From Gammaproteobacteria bacterium (GTDB lineage Bacteria; Pseudomonadota; Gammaproteobacteria; Thiotrichales; Thiotrichaceae), in contig JAHJJD010000069.1 of the NCBI GenBank assembly GCA_018822845.1, positions 50,038 to 114,037 of the forward strand: DNA of 64,000 bases. Reading direction: 5' to 3'. Each line of letters begins with the position of its first letter. The stretch's first letter is position 1. Made by a program: the position numbers and the translations under genes. Under the pieces are notes generated by a model. It was not told the origin of the DNA and did not search any database. It saw only the letters and a program-made list of their open reading frames with translations. This document shows, piece after piece, positions 40,238-49,165 of this stretch.

Positions 40238-42493
40238 CTAGTGCGTTGGAACCACCGCTGTTCCTGGACTGCGGGGATAACGGGTTGGGTAACCGTAGTA
40301 TTTCTTGGTAATTTCCGGAGCCTTCATTTTGGTCAGTACCGTACCGATCATATTGCTACGAGCCTGATTCAAACGCTCATAAGCCTCCTTCAGGCTACGC
40401 TTGCTGGTCTGGCCGTAGGCACTGACCAACAGGGTATTACCGGCACGGTTGGAAATGATCAGGGCATCCGCCAAACCCATGACGGGCGGACTATCCAGTA
40501 TCACCACATCGAACTGGGCAGCCGCCTCCGAGACCAGCCTCATGAATGCCGGGCTAGCCAGCAATTCGGTCGGGTTCGGTATTGCGTCACCCGCAGAAAC
40601 TGCCAACAGGTTTTCAACTTTCGTTTCCTGCGCAATATCCGCCAGCGTATTTTTCCCGCGCAGATACTCACTCAAGCCAATGCCATTTTCGAGCTGCAAT
40701 TTGCTGTGGGTTTCCGGTTTGCGCATGTCGCAATCGACCAGCAACACCTTCTTGCCTGAATAAGCAAACACAGTCGCAAGATTGGTTGATGTAGTCGTCT
40801 TGCCTTCGCCTGCCGACGGGCTGGTTACATTGACCACAAACCCGTTCCGCTCAGCCGATGACTTGAACAGGATGATATTTTCCCGCAAGGAGCGGAAAGC
40901 TTCCAGCATGAACGAACTCACCCGGTCACCGGAAGCAGCCAGTACATTGCGGTTGTTCTTGCCGGAAATGTATGGAATTACGCCAATCAGGGAAAGATCA
41001 CTGATAGTGCGCTTTATGTCTTCCACGCTTCTGAGACGGTCATCCAGCATATCTACCACAATGGCCGCCAACAATCCCAGCAACAGACCAGCAACCGTTC
41101 CAATGCCAAGGTTCAGCAATACATTGGGCTTGTATGGCTGACTGGGAACTGTTGCCTTGTCTACGACCAGGACATTGCTTACACCGCTGCCTTCAGCAAT
41201 GGACACATCTTTCAAACGTTGCAGCAAACCTTCATAGTTTTCACGGTTAGCCGTGACTTCACGTTCCAGCGTATTGTATTCAACGCTCTTGTCACGTTGA
41301 TCCAGCAATGAGCTTTTCTGCTTCTGCAACTCGGCACGCAACTGGTCTTCTTTCTGCTTGGCAGCCATGTAGGTAGCTTTCAGGGCAGAACGGGTAGTGT
41401 TATCAATGCTGGCGGATTCACGTGCGATGTCACCACGTAACTGGTTGATCTGGCCGCTCAGCTGTCGCATTTCAGGATAACTGGGCTTGAACAACTGGGA
41501 TTTCTGTTGATAGTCGCTTTGCAATTGTGCCAACTGCCCTTTGAGCGCCTGAACCGCCGGGTTTTCCAGGGTACGATCTGCTCCTGCAACATTTTGCGAT
41601 TGGCGATAAGCTGCTTCAGCCGCAATCCGGTCTGCCTGAGCCGTAGCAAATGCCCGGTTGATCTCGGTAATACTCTGGGATCCCAGAGATTCCTTGAACT
41701 GACCGTCTGTTGTAATGATCCCCTGCTTTTTGGCATATGCAACCAGACTGTTTTCAGAGTCCTCAAGCGAGGTCTTGGCACTTTTCAATTGCTCGGCCAG
41801 GAACTCCTTGGCATATGATGCCGCTTCGGAGCGACGCTCAAGATTCATTTTGATGTAGTTTTCTGCCAGTGAATTGGCGATATTGGCAGAATCCTCCGGG
41901 CTCGTATCATCAAAGCTGATTTTGAAAATCTGTGAATTTTCAACTGGCTGGACAAGCAGATAACGCAGGAAATTGTCTTCCTCTGTCTTGGGCTGCTGCT
42001 CTGGCAGGCGATCCCCCGTAATCTTTTCCTTGACGGATGAAAGCGCATTGTAAAGCGCTAACTGCAAACCACTGCTGCGATCAAACTTTTCATTGATGCC
42101 AAGCTCTTCCATAACCCTCGCAGCCAGATTCCGGCTGCGCAGCAATTCATACTGGGTCTGGTAATAGTCTTTTTCATTCATTGGCGACTTCATGGCATCA
42201 GCGTTCAGATTCAGGTCACGCAGATCCTCGGCGCTAATCTGCAAGGTTGTACTTGCACGGTAAGTCGGAGGAGTCAGAATGGTGAACAACACTGAAAGCA
42301 GAAAAATGCTTCCGGCAGTCCCGAGGAACAGCCACTTGCGCTGCATGATCCGCTTCCATAATTCAACCAGCCCAAACTCTTCGACCTGCTGGCGGGAAGC
42401 TGCCTCCTCAACCGGGATGTATTCAATAATCTGGTTATTCCCCGACCTGATATCGAGGGCTTTTGATTGCTGTGTTATGTAGTAGTTTTCCAT
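40238..42493 (-). CDS. polysaccharide co-polymerase and tyrosine autokinase (Wzc type)
   Basis: A 751-residue inner-membrane protein that controls polymer length and export. The Wzz domain begins VELWKRIMQRKWLFLGTAGSIFLLSVLF (TM1), followed by a long coiled-coil periplasmic part and TM2 (LLNLGIGTVAGLLLGLLAAIVV). The BY-kinase domain has Walker A SAGEGKTT (about residue 560), Walker A' VLLVDCDMRKPETH and Walker B VVILDSPPVMGLADA. The C-terminus is Tyr-rich (KKYYGYPTRYP), the autophosphorylated cluster. It is the last gene of the polysaccharide operon and converges with hrpA, 3 bp apart. No Wzb phosphatase or Wza exporter gene is in the window. Confidence 0.92.
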   Translation of the reverse strand: MENYYITQQSKALDIRSGNNQIIEYIPVEEAASRQQVEEFGLVELWKRIMQRKWLFLGTAGSIFLLSVLFTILTPPTYRASTTLQISAEDLRDLNLNADAMKSPMNEKDYYQTQYELLRSRNLAARVMEELGINEKFDRSSGLQLALYNALSSVKEKITGDRLPEQQPKTEEDNFLRYLLVQPVENSQIFKISFDDTSPEDSANIANSLAENYIKMNLERRSEAASYAKEFLAEQLKSAKTSLEDSENSLVAYAKKQGIITTDGQFKESLGSQSITEINRAFATAQADRIAAEAAYRQSQNVAGADRTLENPAVQALKGQLAQLQSDYQQKSQLFKPSYPEMRQLSGQINQLRGDIARESASIDNTTRSALKATYMAAKQKEDQLRAELQKQKSSLLDQRDKSVEYNTLEREVTANRENYEGLLQRLKDVSIAEGSGVSNVLVVDKATVPSQPYKPNVLLNLGIGTVAGLLLGLLAAIVVDMLDDRLRSVEDIKRTISDLSLIGVIPYISGKNNRNVLAASGDRVSSFMLEAFRSLRENIILFKSSAERNGFVVNVTSPSAGEGKTTTSTNLATVFAYSGKKVLLVDCDMRKPETHSKLQLENGIGLSEYLRGKNTLADIAQETKVENLLAVSAGDAIPNPTELLASPAFMRLVSEAAAQFDVVILDSPPVMGLADALIISNRAGNTLLVSAYGQTSKRSLKEAYERLNQARSNMIGTVLTKMKAPEITKKYYGYPTRYPRSPGTAVVPTH

Positions 42494-42524
42494 GACATTC
42501 CTCAGTCTCGGTTGCTGCCCGTTT

Positions 42525-43016
42525 TCATGATTCGTAGATATAATTCAATATTTCACGGGCTGCACTGAACTCTTTCTTTTCATAGGAGTGCAACCCTGAC
42601 GTTGTAAAATTAATATTTTCAATATGCTCAGCGATACTGGCCACATCCGGGCAAACTGCGCACAAATGGCTGGAACCCACGTACTGCGCCAGTTCAATCT
42701 GGTGCTTGTCCGCCCTGTCAGTATTGGGCACCACCAAGACACGTTTGCCATACTCCAGCAACATGAAAATGGTGCCTGCGCCAGCATGCGTGATGAAAAA
42801 ATCGTATTCTGAAATTTTCTGCTTCAATTGATTATCAAATTCAAAATAGGTCTTGTGCTTTGGCTTATACGTTCCTTCACCTATCTGAAGCACAATATCA
42901 TATGCATTTTCGAGTTCACGATTTTCATCAATTGCTTGAATCAATGAATCGAAGCCGGTTGTGCCGGTAATAACAAGAACACGTTTCCTGTTATAGACGT
43001 CCTGCAAATTCAGCAT
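42525..43016 (-). CDS. glycosyltransferase subunit, PssE/Alg13-like
   Basis: A 163-residue protein resembling the C-terminal, nucleotide-sugar-binding half of GT28-type transferases. It has VLVITGTTGFDSLIQAID at the start, DFFITHAGAGTIFMLLEYGKRVLVVP as the UDP-sugar site and ADKHQIELAQYV. In Alg13/Alg14 and PssE/PssD pairs, this soluble catalytic subunit is recruited to the membrane by its partner. The upstream gene encodes that partner and overlaps by 26 bp. Sugar and acceptor are unknown. Confidence 0.87.
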   Translation of the reverse strand: MLNLQDVYNRKRVLVITGTTGFDSLIQAIDENRELENAYDIVLQIGEGTYKPKHKTYFEFDNQLKQKISEYDFFITHAGAGTIFMLLEYGKRVLVVPNTDRADKHQIELAQYVGSSHLCAVCPDVASIAEHIENINFTTSGLHSYEKKEFSAAREILNYIYES

Positions 43017-43482
43017 GATGATACAACTCCTTTAATGATTCATTTTGAACAAAAACCTTTGTACTCAAGGGAGTGCATGCCTTACCAGAAAGGCTTTTGC
43101 TGGTAAACCTGCACCAGTCTTCAAAAAATATGCGTTTTCTGACATTCAACAACCGGCACATCATGAACACGGGGATGCACACCCCAGGCCCAAAGCCAAT
43201 CACAGCATTAAAGCGGTACTTGCGTTGCAGCTTGAAGGTCAAAAGTGCCGCCCGCCAATAGGATCCAATGAACAAAACAGGATCAAAGGAAGCATTCTTG
43301 TGGCGAAGGGGGGGAGCTGAGTAAATTTCCTCCCCTTCTACCTTCATAATTTCCGAGTCTGTGATATGTACAAAATTCAAACTGGAATCAAGCGACCGCA
43401 TTAACCCCAGTAGGCGAATAGCTTGGTCGTGATGCCCCCCCTCGCCGTACACGAGCAATATATTTAATTGTTTTCCGTCCAT
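42991..43482 (-). CDS. glycosyltransferase membrane-anchor subunit, PssD/Alg14-like
   Basis: A 163-residue protein resembling Alg14/PssD, the N-terminal half of a split GT28 transferase. It starts with NILLVYGEGGHHDQAIRLL, equivalent to the GSGGHT acceptor loop, and contains NAVIGFGPGVCIPVFMMCRLL and VRKRIFFEDWCRF. It anchors the PssE-like subunit at the membrane. Its start lies 95 bp inside the 3' end of the upstream wzy gene; the N-terminal motif requires this start, so the long overlap is real unless the wzy end is misread. Confidence 0.86.
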   Translation of the reverse strand: MDGKQLNILLVYGEGGHHDQAIRLLGLMRSLDSSLNFVHITDSEIMKVEGEEIYSAPPLRHKNASFDPVLFIGSYWRAALLTFKLQRKYRFNAVIGFGPGVCIPVFMMCRLLNVRKRIFFEDWCRFTSKSLSGKACTPLSTKVFVQNESLKELYHHAEFAGRL

Positions 43483-44716
43483 ATGTATCTCCTTGAATCT
43501 TGACCAATGTCATCAATATTGCAAAATGCACACCCTGCCGACTTATGTGCTCGTCAAATGGAGCCATCAAACACACTGCAACAAAAGCAGCCATCATGAT
43601 AATATTAAAATCATTCCGATAACGGCGATACAACATCCCTACTATCGCTATATAAATTGCGATTAGCGGGATATAAAAGAAACCGTATTTGTACAAATAA
43701 CCAGCAAGCCCAACGTCTGCCGTATATACATTAATCCCGTAATAGGTTTTAAATCCACCATTGAACTGCAAGGATAAGTGGCCATGTGGCATAAAATAGT
43801 CCCTGAGCGTATCCCGAAAAATAATCTTGAATTCAAGGTTCCGGTACATGTCATAAAAGGCTACTGGCTCACCAAACAAATAAGCATATAAATAATAGAG
43901 AAAGTACAACACCATAAAAAAGACTGGAGCAATGAATAACAGTGTAAGGTTAAGATGATCTTTCTTAAGGCGTAAAATCAGGATAGTGATCGCCGTTAAT
44001 CCGGCCATCATTCCAAGTGATCTAGTTTGATTCACATACAACATATATGCGACAACAAATATAATTGGCAGCATAGCCTTGCCAAATTTCCCGCGCGCCA
44101 ACAAATAATACGGATACATGAAAGCCATCATATACCCATTAAGAAACCTTGTTGCATACCTGGCGTCTTCCGACTGAAAACCTTCTGCAAACTGCTCAGT
44201 ATGAGCAGAAAAAGAAAACCCCTGATTACGAGGAACAAGCTCATATGCATTCAATGCCGACCAAATCAGCACCACCCAAAAGACAACACCCAACACACTT
44301 TCAATATCATTACTCGAATATTGCCGCCTTCCAATCACAAACATGGCAAAAAAATAAGAAAAATAAAGCAGCGTCCTGCGCTCTTCCAAAAACCCAAAAT
44401 TTAATGGCTGCTTAAAATAGAGATATGAAAAAAATACCGGAACAAAAAATACGATAAGCGCCAAAAACGCCATGTACCAATCAAACCGCTCCATTCGGTC
44501 ACGGTGAAAAATGGCAATATAAGCAAAGCACAAAATGGATGATGCAGCCAGCCCCTCCTGAATAAAAGGAGCGCCATAGCGGTGGTCATCACTAAGAAAG
44601 AAAAGGCCAGACATCAGCAACAATACTGCCGTCAACAAAAACTTGCCAAAGAAAGTTGCTGATGACGTATCAGCACTCCCCGCCCCCCCTCTGATAACAA
44701 TAACTTCAGAAGACAT
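43388..44716 (-). CDS. O-antigen/exopolysaccharide polymerase, Wzy-like
   Basis: A 442-residue protein with about 12 hydrophobic helices and a large periplasmic loop between residues 270 and 330, the usual topology of Wzy polymerases. Primary sequence of this family is poorly conserved, so the call rests on topology and its place between wzx and transferase genes. It would polymerise lipid-linked repeat units at the periplasmic face. The GC content is clearly lower than that of hrpA or the tol genes. The last 30 residues overlap the pssD-like gene. Confidence 0.78.
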   Translation of the reverse strand: MSSEVIVIRGGAGSADTSSATFFGKFLLTAVLLLMSGLFFLSDDHRYGAPFIQEGLAASSILCFAYIAIFHRDRMERFDWYMAFLALIVFFVPVFFSYLYFKQPLNFGFLEERRTLLYFSYFFAMFVIGRRQYSSNDIESVLGVVFWVVLIWSALNAYELVPRNQGFSFSAHTEQFAEGFQSEDARYATRFLNGYMMAFMYPYYLLARGKFGKAMLPIIFVVAYMLYVNQTRSLGMMAGLTAITILILRLKKDHLNLTLLFIAPVFFMVLYFLYYLYAYLFGEPVAFYDMYRNLEFKIIFRDTLRDYFMPHGHLSLQFNGGFKTYYGINVYTADVGLAGYLYKYGFFYIPLIAIYIAIVGMLYRRYRNDFNIIMMAAFVAVCLMAPFDEHISRQGVHFAILMTLVKIQGDTYGRKTIKYIARVRRGGASRPSYSPTGVNAVA

Positions 44717-44764
44717 GATATATAATCCGATTTATAAAATTATCGAAACGCATCATTCAGTCCT

Positions 44765-46267
44765 TCATGGCTTGACAGCCAAGGCTGCCCTTGAACTATC
44801 CATTGTTACCCCCTTAAGATTTTTTTTATACCAAAACCACCAAAAGAAGATAATTGCGGCCAACGCCCCCAAAGTGACATCAACCAGAATACTGACAAAG
44901 CCATTACCAAGCACATTGTTTAGCCATGTCAAACCATAAATTGCCAAAGCACCGGCCAGGGAAGTAGTCAACAACAGCAGCAAAAACTCATCCATACGAT
45001 GCCCGATATTACGTGAAACCCATACAAACAAAACCGGATATGGTAACAAACCAAAGAACAAGGCAACGGCTACCCCATTGTAAGAATACGCCCTGCCCAA
45101 GTAGAAAAGGCCAAAGCCATAAGCGATAGCTCCCAACACCAGCACCGCAGCGGTCAGTTTTGCTTGTCCGCCCCCCTGAGCCGCCCAATATGCGACTGAT
45201 TGAGTGGAGTTAATGAAGGAGAACGCCGCAATAATCTGCAATGTCAGGGTTGTCTTCTCAGCAAACTCGGGTGAAACCCAAATACCCAGAAAAGCACCAC
45301 CTGCACTTATCAACATGACTGCAATCAGGGCGCTAATGAAAAAGACAATGTGATTTGCATTCTTGTACAACTGAAACAGTTCTTGCTTATTGCTCAGACT
45401 GGATAGCTCACTGAATCTGGGAAAAAGGATATGTACCAATGTATAAATAATCCCATTGGCCATTTGGGCAATGGTAAATGGAATTTGATAGTAAGTAACC
45501 GCCTCTGTTCCGATAATACTACCAATCAGAAGCTTGTCTGCTCTCGATGTAAGCGCAATTGTGAAATTACCGATGAAGGTATAAATACTGAAAGAAATCA
45601 TGTTTGCAAAGATGGCCGAATCAAACGACAGACCAAAATGCAGCCCCTCAGGAAGCACCTTCTTACTGGAGAAATAACCACTGGTTAATGCAATACCCTG
45701 GATAAGAACATACCCCCAGAGCACCTCAATGAGCGAATACCCCAACACCAACAAAATACTGGAAAGGACAATCCCACCGATATTAGCCGAATTATGAATA
45801 ACTGCTGGCACATCAAAGCGATGGTATGCGCGTGAAACATTCAGGAAGAACTGGTTGATATAACTCAAAAAAAGTGCGCCACTCGTAATCCTGAGAGCGG
45901 TCTGCGCAACTTGGGCTTTATGGTAATCATCATATAAAAATGTCGCCAGTGCTGGTGCAGAGACATATAACAGCAACACTACCAGGATACCAAGCACGAT
46001 ATAGATCATCAGGGCTATATCAAGAACTGGTTTAACTTTTTCTCTCTGTCCTATGGCCTCATATTCTGTCACATACTTGACAACAGCCTGCCCAACCCCC
46101 AGGTCAACAAAATTCATGAAGCCGATCAGCGAGATGCAAATAATATAAAGGCCATATTGATCTACACCAAAATATTTCAGCATTAACGGGATAGTCAGCA
46201 AGGCCGCCAGCAGAGGCAAGACATAGCCGATACCCGTGAATATTACGTTGCGTTGAATATTTTTCAT
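44765..46267 (-). CDS. polysaccharide repeat-unit flippase, Wzx-like
   Basis: A 500-residue MOP-superfamily protein with about 14 membrane helices. The start GIGYVLPLLAALLTIPLMLKYFGVDQYGLY and the segment LTSRADKLLIGSIIGTEAVTYYQIPF are typical of polysaccharide transporters. It moves undecaprenyl-diphosphate-linked repeat units to the outer leaflet. The sequence is AT-rich relative to the rest of the window, as expected for horizontally exchanged surface-antigen genes. Confidence 0.9.
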   Translation of the reverse strand: MKNIQRNVIFTGIGYVLPLLAALLTIPLMLKYFGVDQYGLYIICISLIGFMNFVDLGVGQAVVKYVTEYEAIGQREKVKPVLDIALMIYIVLGILVVLLLYVSAPALATFLYDDYHKAQVAQTALRITSGALFLSYINQFFLNVSRAYHRFDVPAVIHNSANIGGIVLSSILLVLGYSLIEVLWGYVLIQGIALTSGYFSSKKVLPEGLHFGLSFDSAIFANMISFSIYTFIGNFTIALTSRADKLLIGSIIGTEAVTYYQIPFTIAQMANGIIYTLVHILFPRFSELSSLSNKQELFQLYKNANHIVFFISALIAVMLISAGGAFLGIWVSPEFAEKTTLTLQIIAAFSFINSTQSVAYWAAQGGGQAKLTAAVLVLGAIAYGFGLFYLGRAYSYNGVAVALFFGLLPYPVLFVWVSRNIGHRMDEFLLLLLTTSLAGALAIYGLTWLNNVLGNGFVSILVDVTLGALAAIIFFWWFWYKKNLKGVTMDSSRAALAVKP

Positions 46268-46344
46268 TATGCTTCCGGTATATAAACCTTAAATCTTGCT
46301 TAAATTACACCCACCACGCTGGGGAATAATCTGCTGCAACCCAG

Positions 46345-46366
46345 TGGGCTGATTTTTATCAGCCCA
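46345..46366 (-). promoter_or_regulatory. intercistronic hairpin between the GT2 and wzx genes
   Basis: TGGGCTGAT and ATCAGCCCA are perfect 9-bp arms around a 4-nt loop, starting 8 bp beyond the GT2 stop. On the transcribed (minus) strand no T tract follows. It may stabilise mRNA or cause pausing that an RfaH-modified polymerase overrides. Confidence 0.5.
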
Positions 46367-46373
46367 TAAATTA

Positions 46374-47264
46374 TTATGATGCTGGAATTACAGGTCTGTG
46401 TCCTGTTACAAGCGAAGTAAGGACATACTTTAGAGATGAACGGACTGCCTTGAAAATCAAACCAATTTTTGTTTTCCAGCCAAGTGAACTGGACATAACC
46501 GTCACAAATAGCTCAAACCATATTTCACTACCGCGTATTACTTTGTCCAGCAGGCGGATACGGGCCGCCTCTTTCATATAACTAGACTCAGCGTAATAGC
46601 GGTAAAGCTTGAGGGGCACATCAATCGAGGCAATCCTGCCACGTACAGCCACCTGCGCCAGAAACGGCACTTCCAGACTGAACACCAGGTTCTTCCTGAT
46701 CTGGTTGGGCAAATGGCAATCCTGCACCACTTTGGTCCGGTACATACCGTAGAAACAGTCGTAAAGCTTGTGCCCTGGATACTGGAAAAACAGCTCCCGT
46801 TTATGTGCCCAATCCGCTTCCACTTCATCAAGGCGTATGGAATCCAGTTTGTTAACCTTGACCTCCGCACCACTTTCAGAAATGTACTTGAGATCCGCCA
46901 TGACCAGAGCCAATTCCGGGTCATCATCCAGACATTTCACCAACTCGCTGACGAACTGCGGTTCACACAGATCATCCGAGGCTGTCCACATGAAATATTT
47001 CCCGCGCGCCTCTTTCATGACGAAATTGAAATTCCCCAGCAGACCGAGGTTGCTGGGCTGGCGAATATAGCGTATCCGGGCGTCACGCCGGGCATAATCC
47101 CGGCAAACACTCTCGGTACCATCTGTCGAACCATTATCAGAGATAATAATTTCGAAATCGGTATATGTTTGTGCCAACAACGAATCCAGTGTTTTACCGA
47201 TAAGATTTTCCCGGTTGTACACAGGCAGACCGATGCTGACCACAGGCTCCCTCGCTAGAGACAT
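46374..47264 (-). CDS. glycosyltransferase family 2
   Basis: A 296-residue GT-A fold transferase. It shows VSIGLPVYNRENLIGKTLDSLLAQTYTDFEIIISDNGSTDGTE at the start and the metal-binding FMWTASDDLCEPQFV. A C-terminal hydrophobic segment may associate with the membrane. It should add one sugar of the repeat unit at the cytoplasmic face; donor and linkage are unknown. It and the PssD/PssE pair are the only non-initiating transferases in the cluster, suggesting a short repeat or further transferases elsewhere. Confidence 0.9.
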   Translation of the reverse strand: MSLAREPVVSIGLPVYNRENLIGKTLDSLLAQTYTDFEIIISDNGSTDGTESVCRDYARRDARIRYIRQPSNLGLLGNFNFVMKEARGKYFMWTASDDLCEPQFVSELVKCLDDDPELALVMADLKYISESGAEVKVNKLDSIRLDEVEADWAHKRELFFQYPGHKLYDCFYGMYRTKVVQDCHLPNQIRKNLVFSLEVPFLAQVAVRGRIASIDVPLKLYRYYAESSYMKEAARIRLLDKVIRGSEIWFELFVTVMSSSLGWKTKIGLIFKAVRSSLKYVLTSLVTGHRPVIPAS

Positions 47265-47296
47265 AATTGCATTCCTTTCTGATTGGAATTTAAACT

Positions 47297-48358
47297 TCAG
47301 ACATCTGCCGCCGCCTGGTAATTCCTGATCTGTTGCAGGGAGACACTCGCCATCTCCTCACCACGACGCCATGCCTGATGCCAGATAAGGGTATTTTCCA
47401 ACGCCGAACCCAAACGCCAGCGCGGCAACCACCCAAGCCTGGCCTTGGCTTTTGAACTGTCCAAACGTAACAGCCCCGCCTCATGGGGTTGGGGACTGCC
47501 ATCACATTGCCAACTTGCACCTTCTACCTGGCTACACAAATATTCGACAATCCACCCAACTGAACGGGCATCACCCTCGTCCGGGCCAAAATTCCAACCT
47601 TCAGCAAATGTATTTTGTTCCTGACACAGCCTTTCCGCCAATAGCAGATATCCGGAAAGTGGCTCCAGTACATGTTGCCAGGGACGGATTGCATTTGGTG
47701 AGCGAATGATGATGGGCTTAGCTGCATCAATGGCGCGCAGGAAATCAGGAATCAGACGGTCATCTGCCCAATCTCCCCCACCAATAACATTACCGGCGCG
47801 GACACTGGCCAGTTGAATACCGGCAGCATTCATGAAGGAACGGCGATAGGCTGAAGTCACCAGTTCCGCACACGCCTTACTGCTTGAATAAGGATCATAG
47901 CCCCCCAGTGCCTCATCTTCCCGATATGGCCAGACCCATTCGCGGTTTTCGTAGCATTTGTCCGTCGTAATGTTCACGATGGCCTTGACGCTGGTCATCC
48001 GCCGGGCAGCTTCGAGTACATTGACAGTGCCCATGACATTAACCGCATATGTTTCTACCGGAGCAGCATATGAATAGCGCACCAGTGGTTGAGCGGCCAA
48101 ATGGAAAATCACATCCGGCTGGGCGGCTTCCATGGCTCGGGTTAAGGTAGCCGCATCACGTATGTCGCCAATCGTGCTGGCCTTGATATGACCAGCAACA
48201 TCGCAAACGTCAAAAAAACTCGGTGTAGTAGGCGGTGAAAGGGAATAACCGTGCACCTCAGCGCCCATATCCGCCAGCCACAATGCCAACCAGCCACCCT
48301 TGAATCCCGTGTGCCCGGTCAGGAAAACCCGTTTACCTCGCCAGAAATCATGCTTCAT
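47297..48358 (-). CDS. rfbG: CDP-glucose 4,6-dehydratase
   Basis: A 353-residue short-chain dehydrogenase converting CDP-glucose to CDP-4-dehydro-6-deoxyglucose. NAD binding is shown by RVFLTGHTGFKGGWLALWL. The catalytic segments are NITTDKCYENREWVWPY and YDPYSSSKACAELV, with the Tyr-x3-Lys pair. VRAGNVIGGGDWADDRLIPD is diagnostic for the family. The ATG at 48358 follows GGAGG and overlaps the rfbF end by 11 bp; a longer frame is not needed. Confidence 0.94.
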   Translation of the reverse strand: MKHDFWRGKRVFLTGHTGFKGGWLALWLADMGAEVHGYSLSPPTTPSFFDVCDVAGHIKASTIGDIRDAATLTRAMEAAQPDVIFHLAAQPLVRYSYAAPVETYAVNVMGTVNVLEAARRMTSVKAIVNITTDKCYENREWVWPYREDEALGGYDPYSSSKACAELVTSAYRRSFMNAAGIQLASVRAGNVIGGGDWADDRLIPDFLRAIDAAKPIIIRSPNAIRPWQHVLEPLSGYLLLAERLCQEQNTFAEGWNFGPDEGDARSVGWIVEYLCSQVEGASWQCDGSPQPHEAGLLRLDSSKAKARLGWLPRWRLGSALENTLIWHQAWRRGEEMASVSLQQIRNYQAAADV

Positions 48359-49124
48359 CCCACACCCTCCACGGCGCATTGCCAGACATCCACATACTTT
48401 CCAGCTCCTGCTTTTCACGGAGGGTATCCATCGGCTGCCAGAAACCTGCGTGACGGAAAGCCATTACCTGCTCCATATCGACAAGACGTTGCATGGGCGC
48501 GGATTCCCACATTTCCATGTCGTGTTCCACTGCGGCAATGGATTTGGGGGAAAGCACAAAGAAACCACCATTGACCAGACCGTCGCCCTGGGGCTTTTCT
48601 TCAAAGCTTCTCAGGCGGCTGCCATCAAGCTGCAACACACCATAACGGCCAGAACGCTCTACTGCTGTCATTGTGACCCAGCGGCCATGCTGTTTGTGGA
48701 AATCAATGGAGGCGGTGATATCCACATCACCGACACCGTCACCGTAGGTAAAGCAGAATGCCTCTTCATCCTTGACGTATTCTTCAACCCGCTTCAAGCG
48801 GCCACCGGTATAAGTATCCTTGCCGGTATCCACCAATGTCACCCGCCATGGCTCGGCACTGCGGCGATGCACCTGCATTTCGTTATGCGTCATGTCAAAC
48901 GTGACATCCGAACGATGCAGGAAGTAGTTGGCGAAGTATTCCTTGATGACATACCCCTTGTAGCCACAACAAATGATGAAATCGTTAACACCATGTGCTG
49001 AATAGATTTTCATGATATGCCACAGGATTGGCATTCCCCCAATCTCAACCATTGGTTTTGGTTTGACACTGGTTTCTTCTGAAAGACGGGTGCCAAGACC
49101 CCCTGCAAGAATGACTGCTTTCAT
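48348..49124 (-). CDS. rfbF: glucose-1-phosphate cytidylyltransferase
   Basis: A 258-residue nucleotidyltransferase making CDP-glucose from CTP and glucose 1-phosphate. It begins KAVILAGGLGTRLSEETSVKPKPMVEIGGMPILWHIMKIYS, with CGYKGYVIKEYFANYFLHRSDVTFD and FCFTYGDGVGDVDITASI, all typical of RfbF/DdhA. Its product feeds RfbG, encoded by the next, overlapping gene. Confidence 0.95.
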   Translation of the reverse strand: MKAVILAGGLGTRLSEETSVKPKPMVEIGGMPILWHIMKIYSAHGVNDFIICCGYKGYVIKEYFANYFLHRSDVTFDMTHNEMQVHRRSAEPWRVTLVDTGKDTYTGGRLKRVEEYVKDEEAFCFTYGDGVGDVDITASIDFHKQHGRWVTMTAVERSGRYGVLQLDGSRLRSFEEKPQGDGLVNGGFFVLSPKSIAAVEHDMEMWESAPMQRLVDMEQVMAFRHAGFWQPMDTLREKQELESMWMSGNAPWRVWDEA

Positions 49125-49165
49125 ATTTTGTAACCCTCTGGGTTTATTTGAGAGTGATACTTAAC

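Noticed and set aside
42991..44716. Frameshift joining wzy to the pssD-like gene
   Set aside because: Both frames keep good coding character up to the overlap and each has its own start. The long overlap is reported as unusual rather than as a break.
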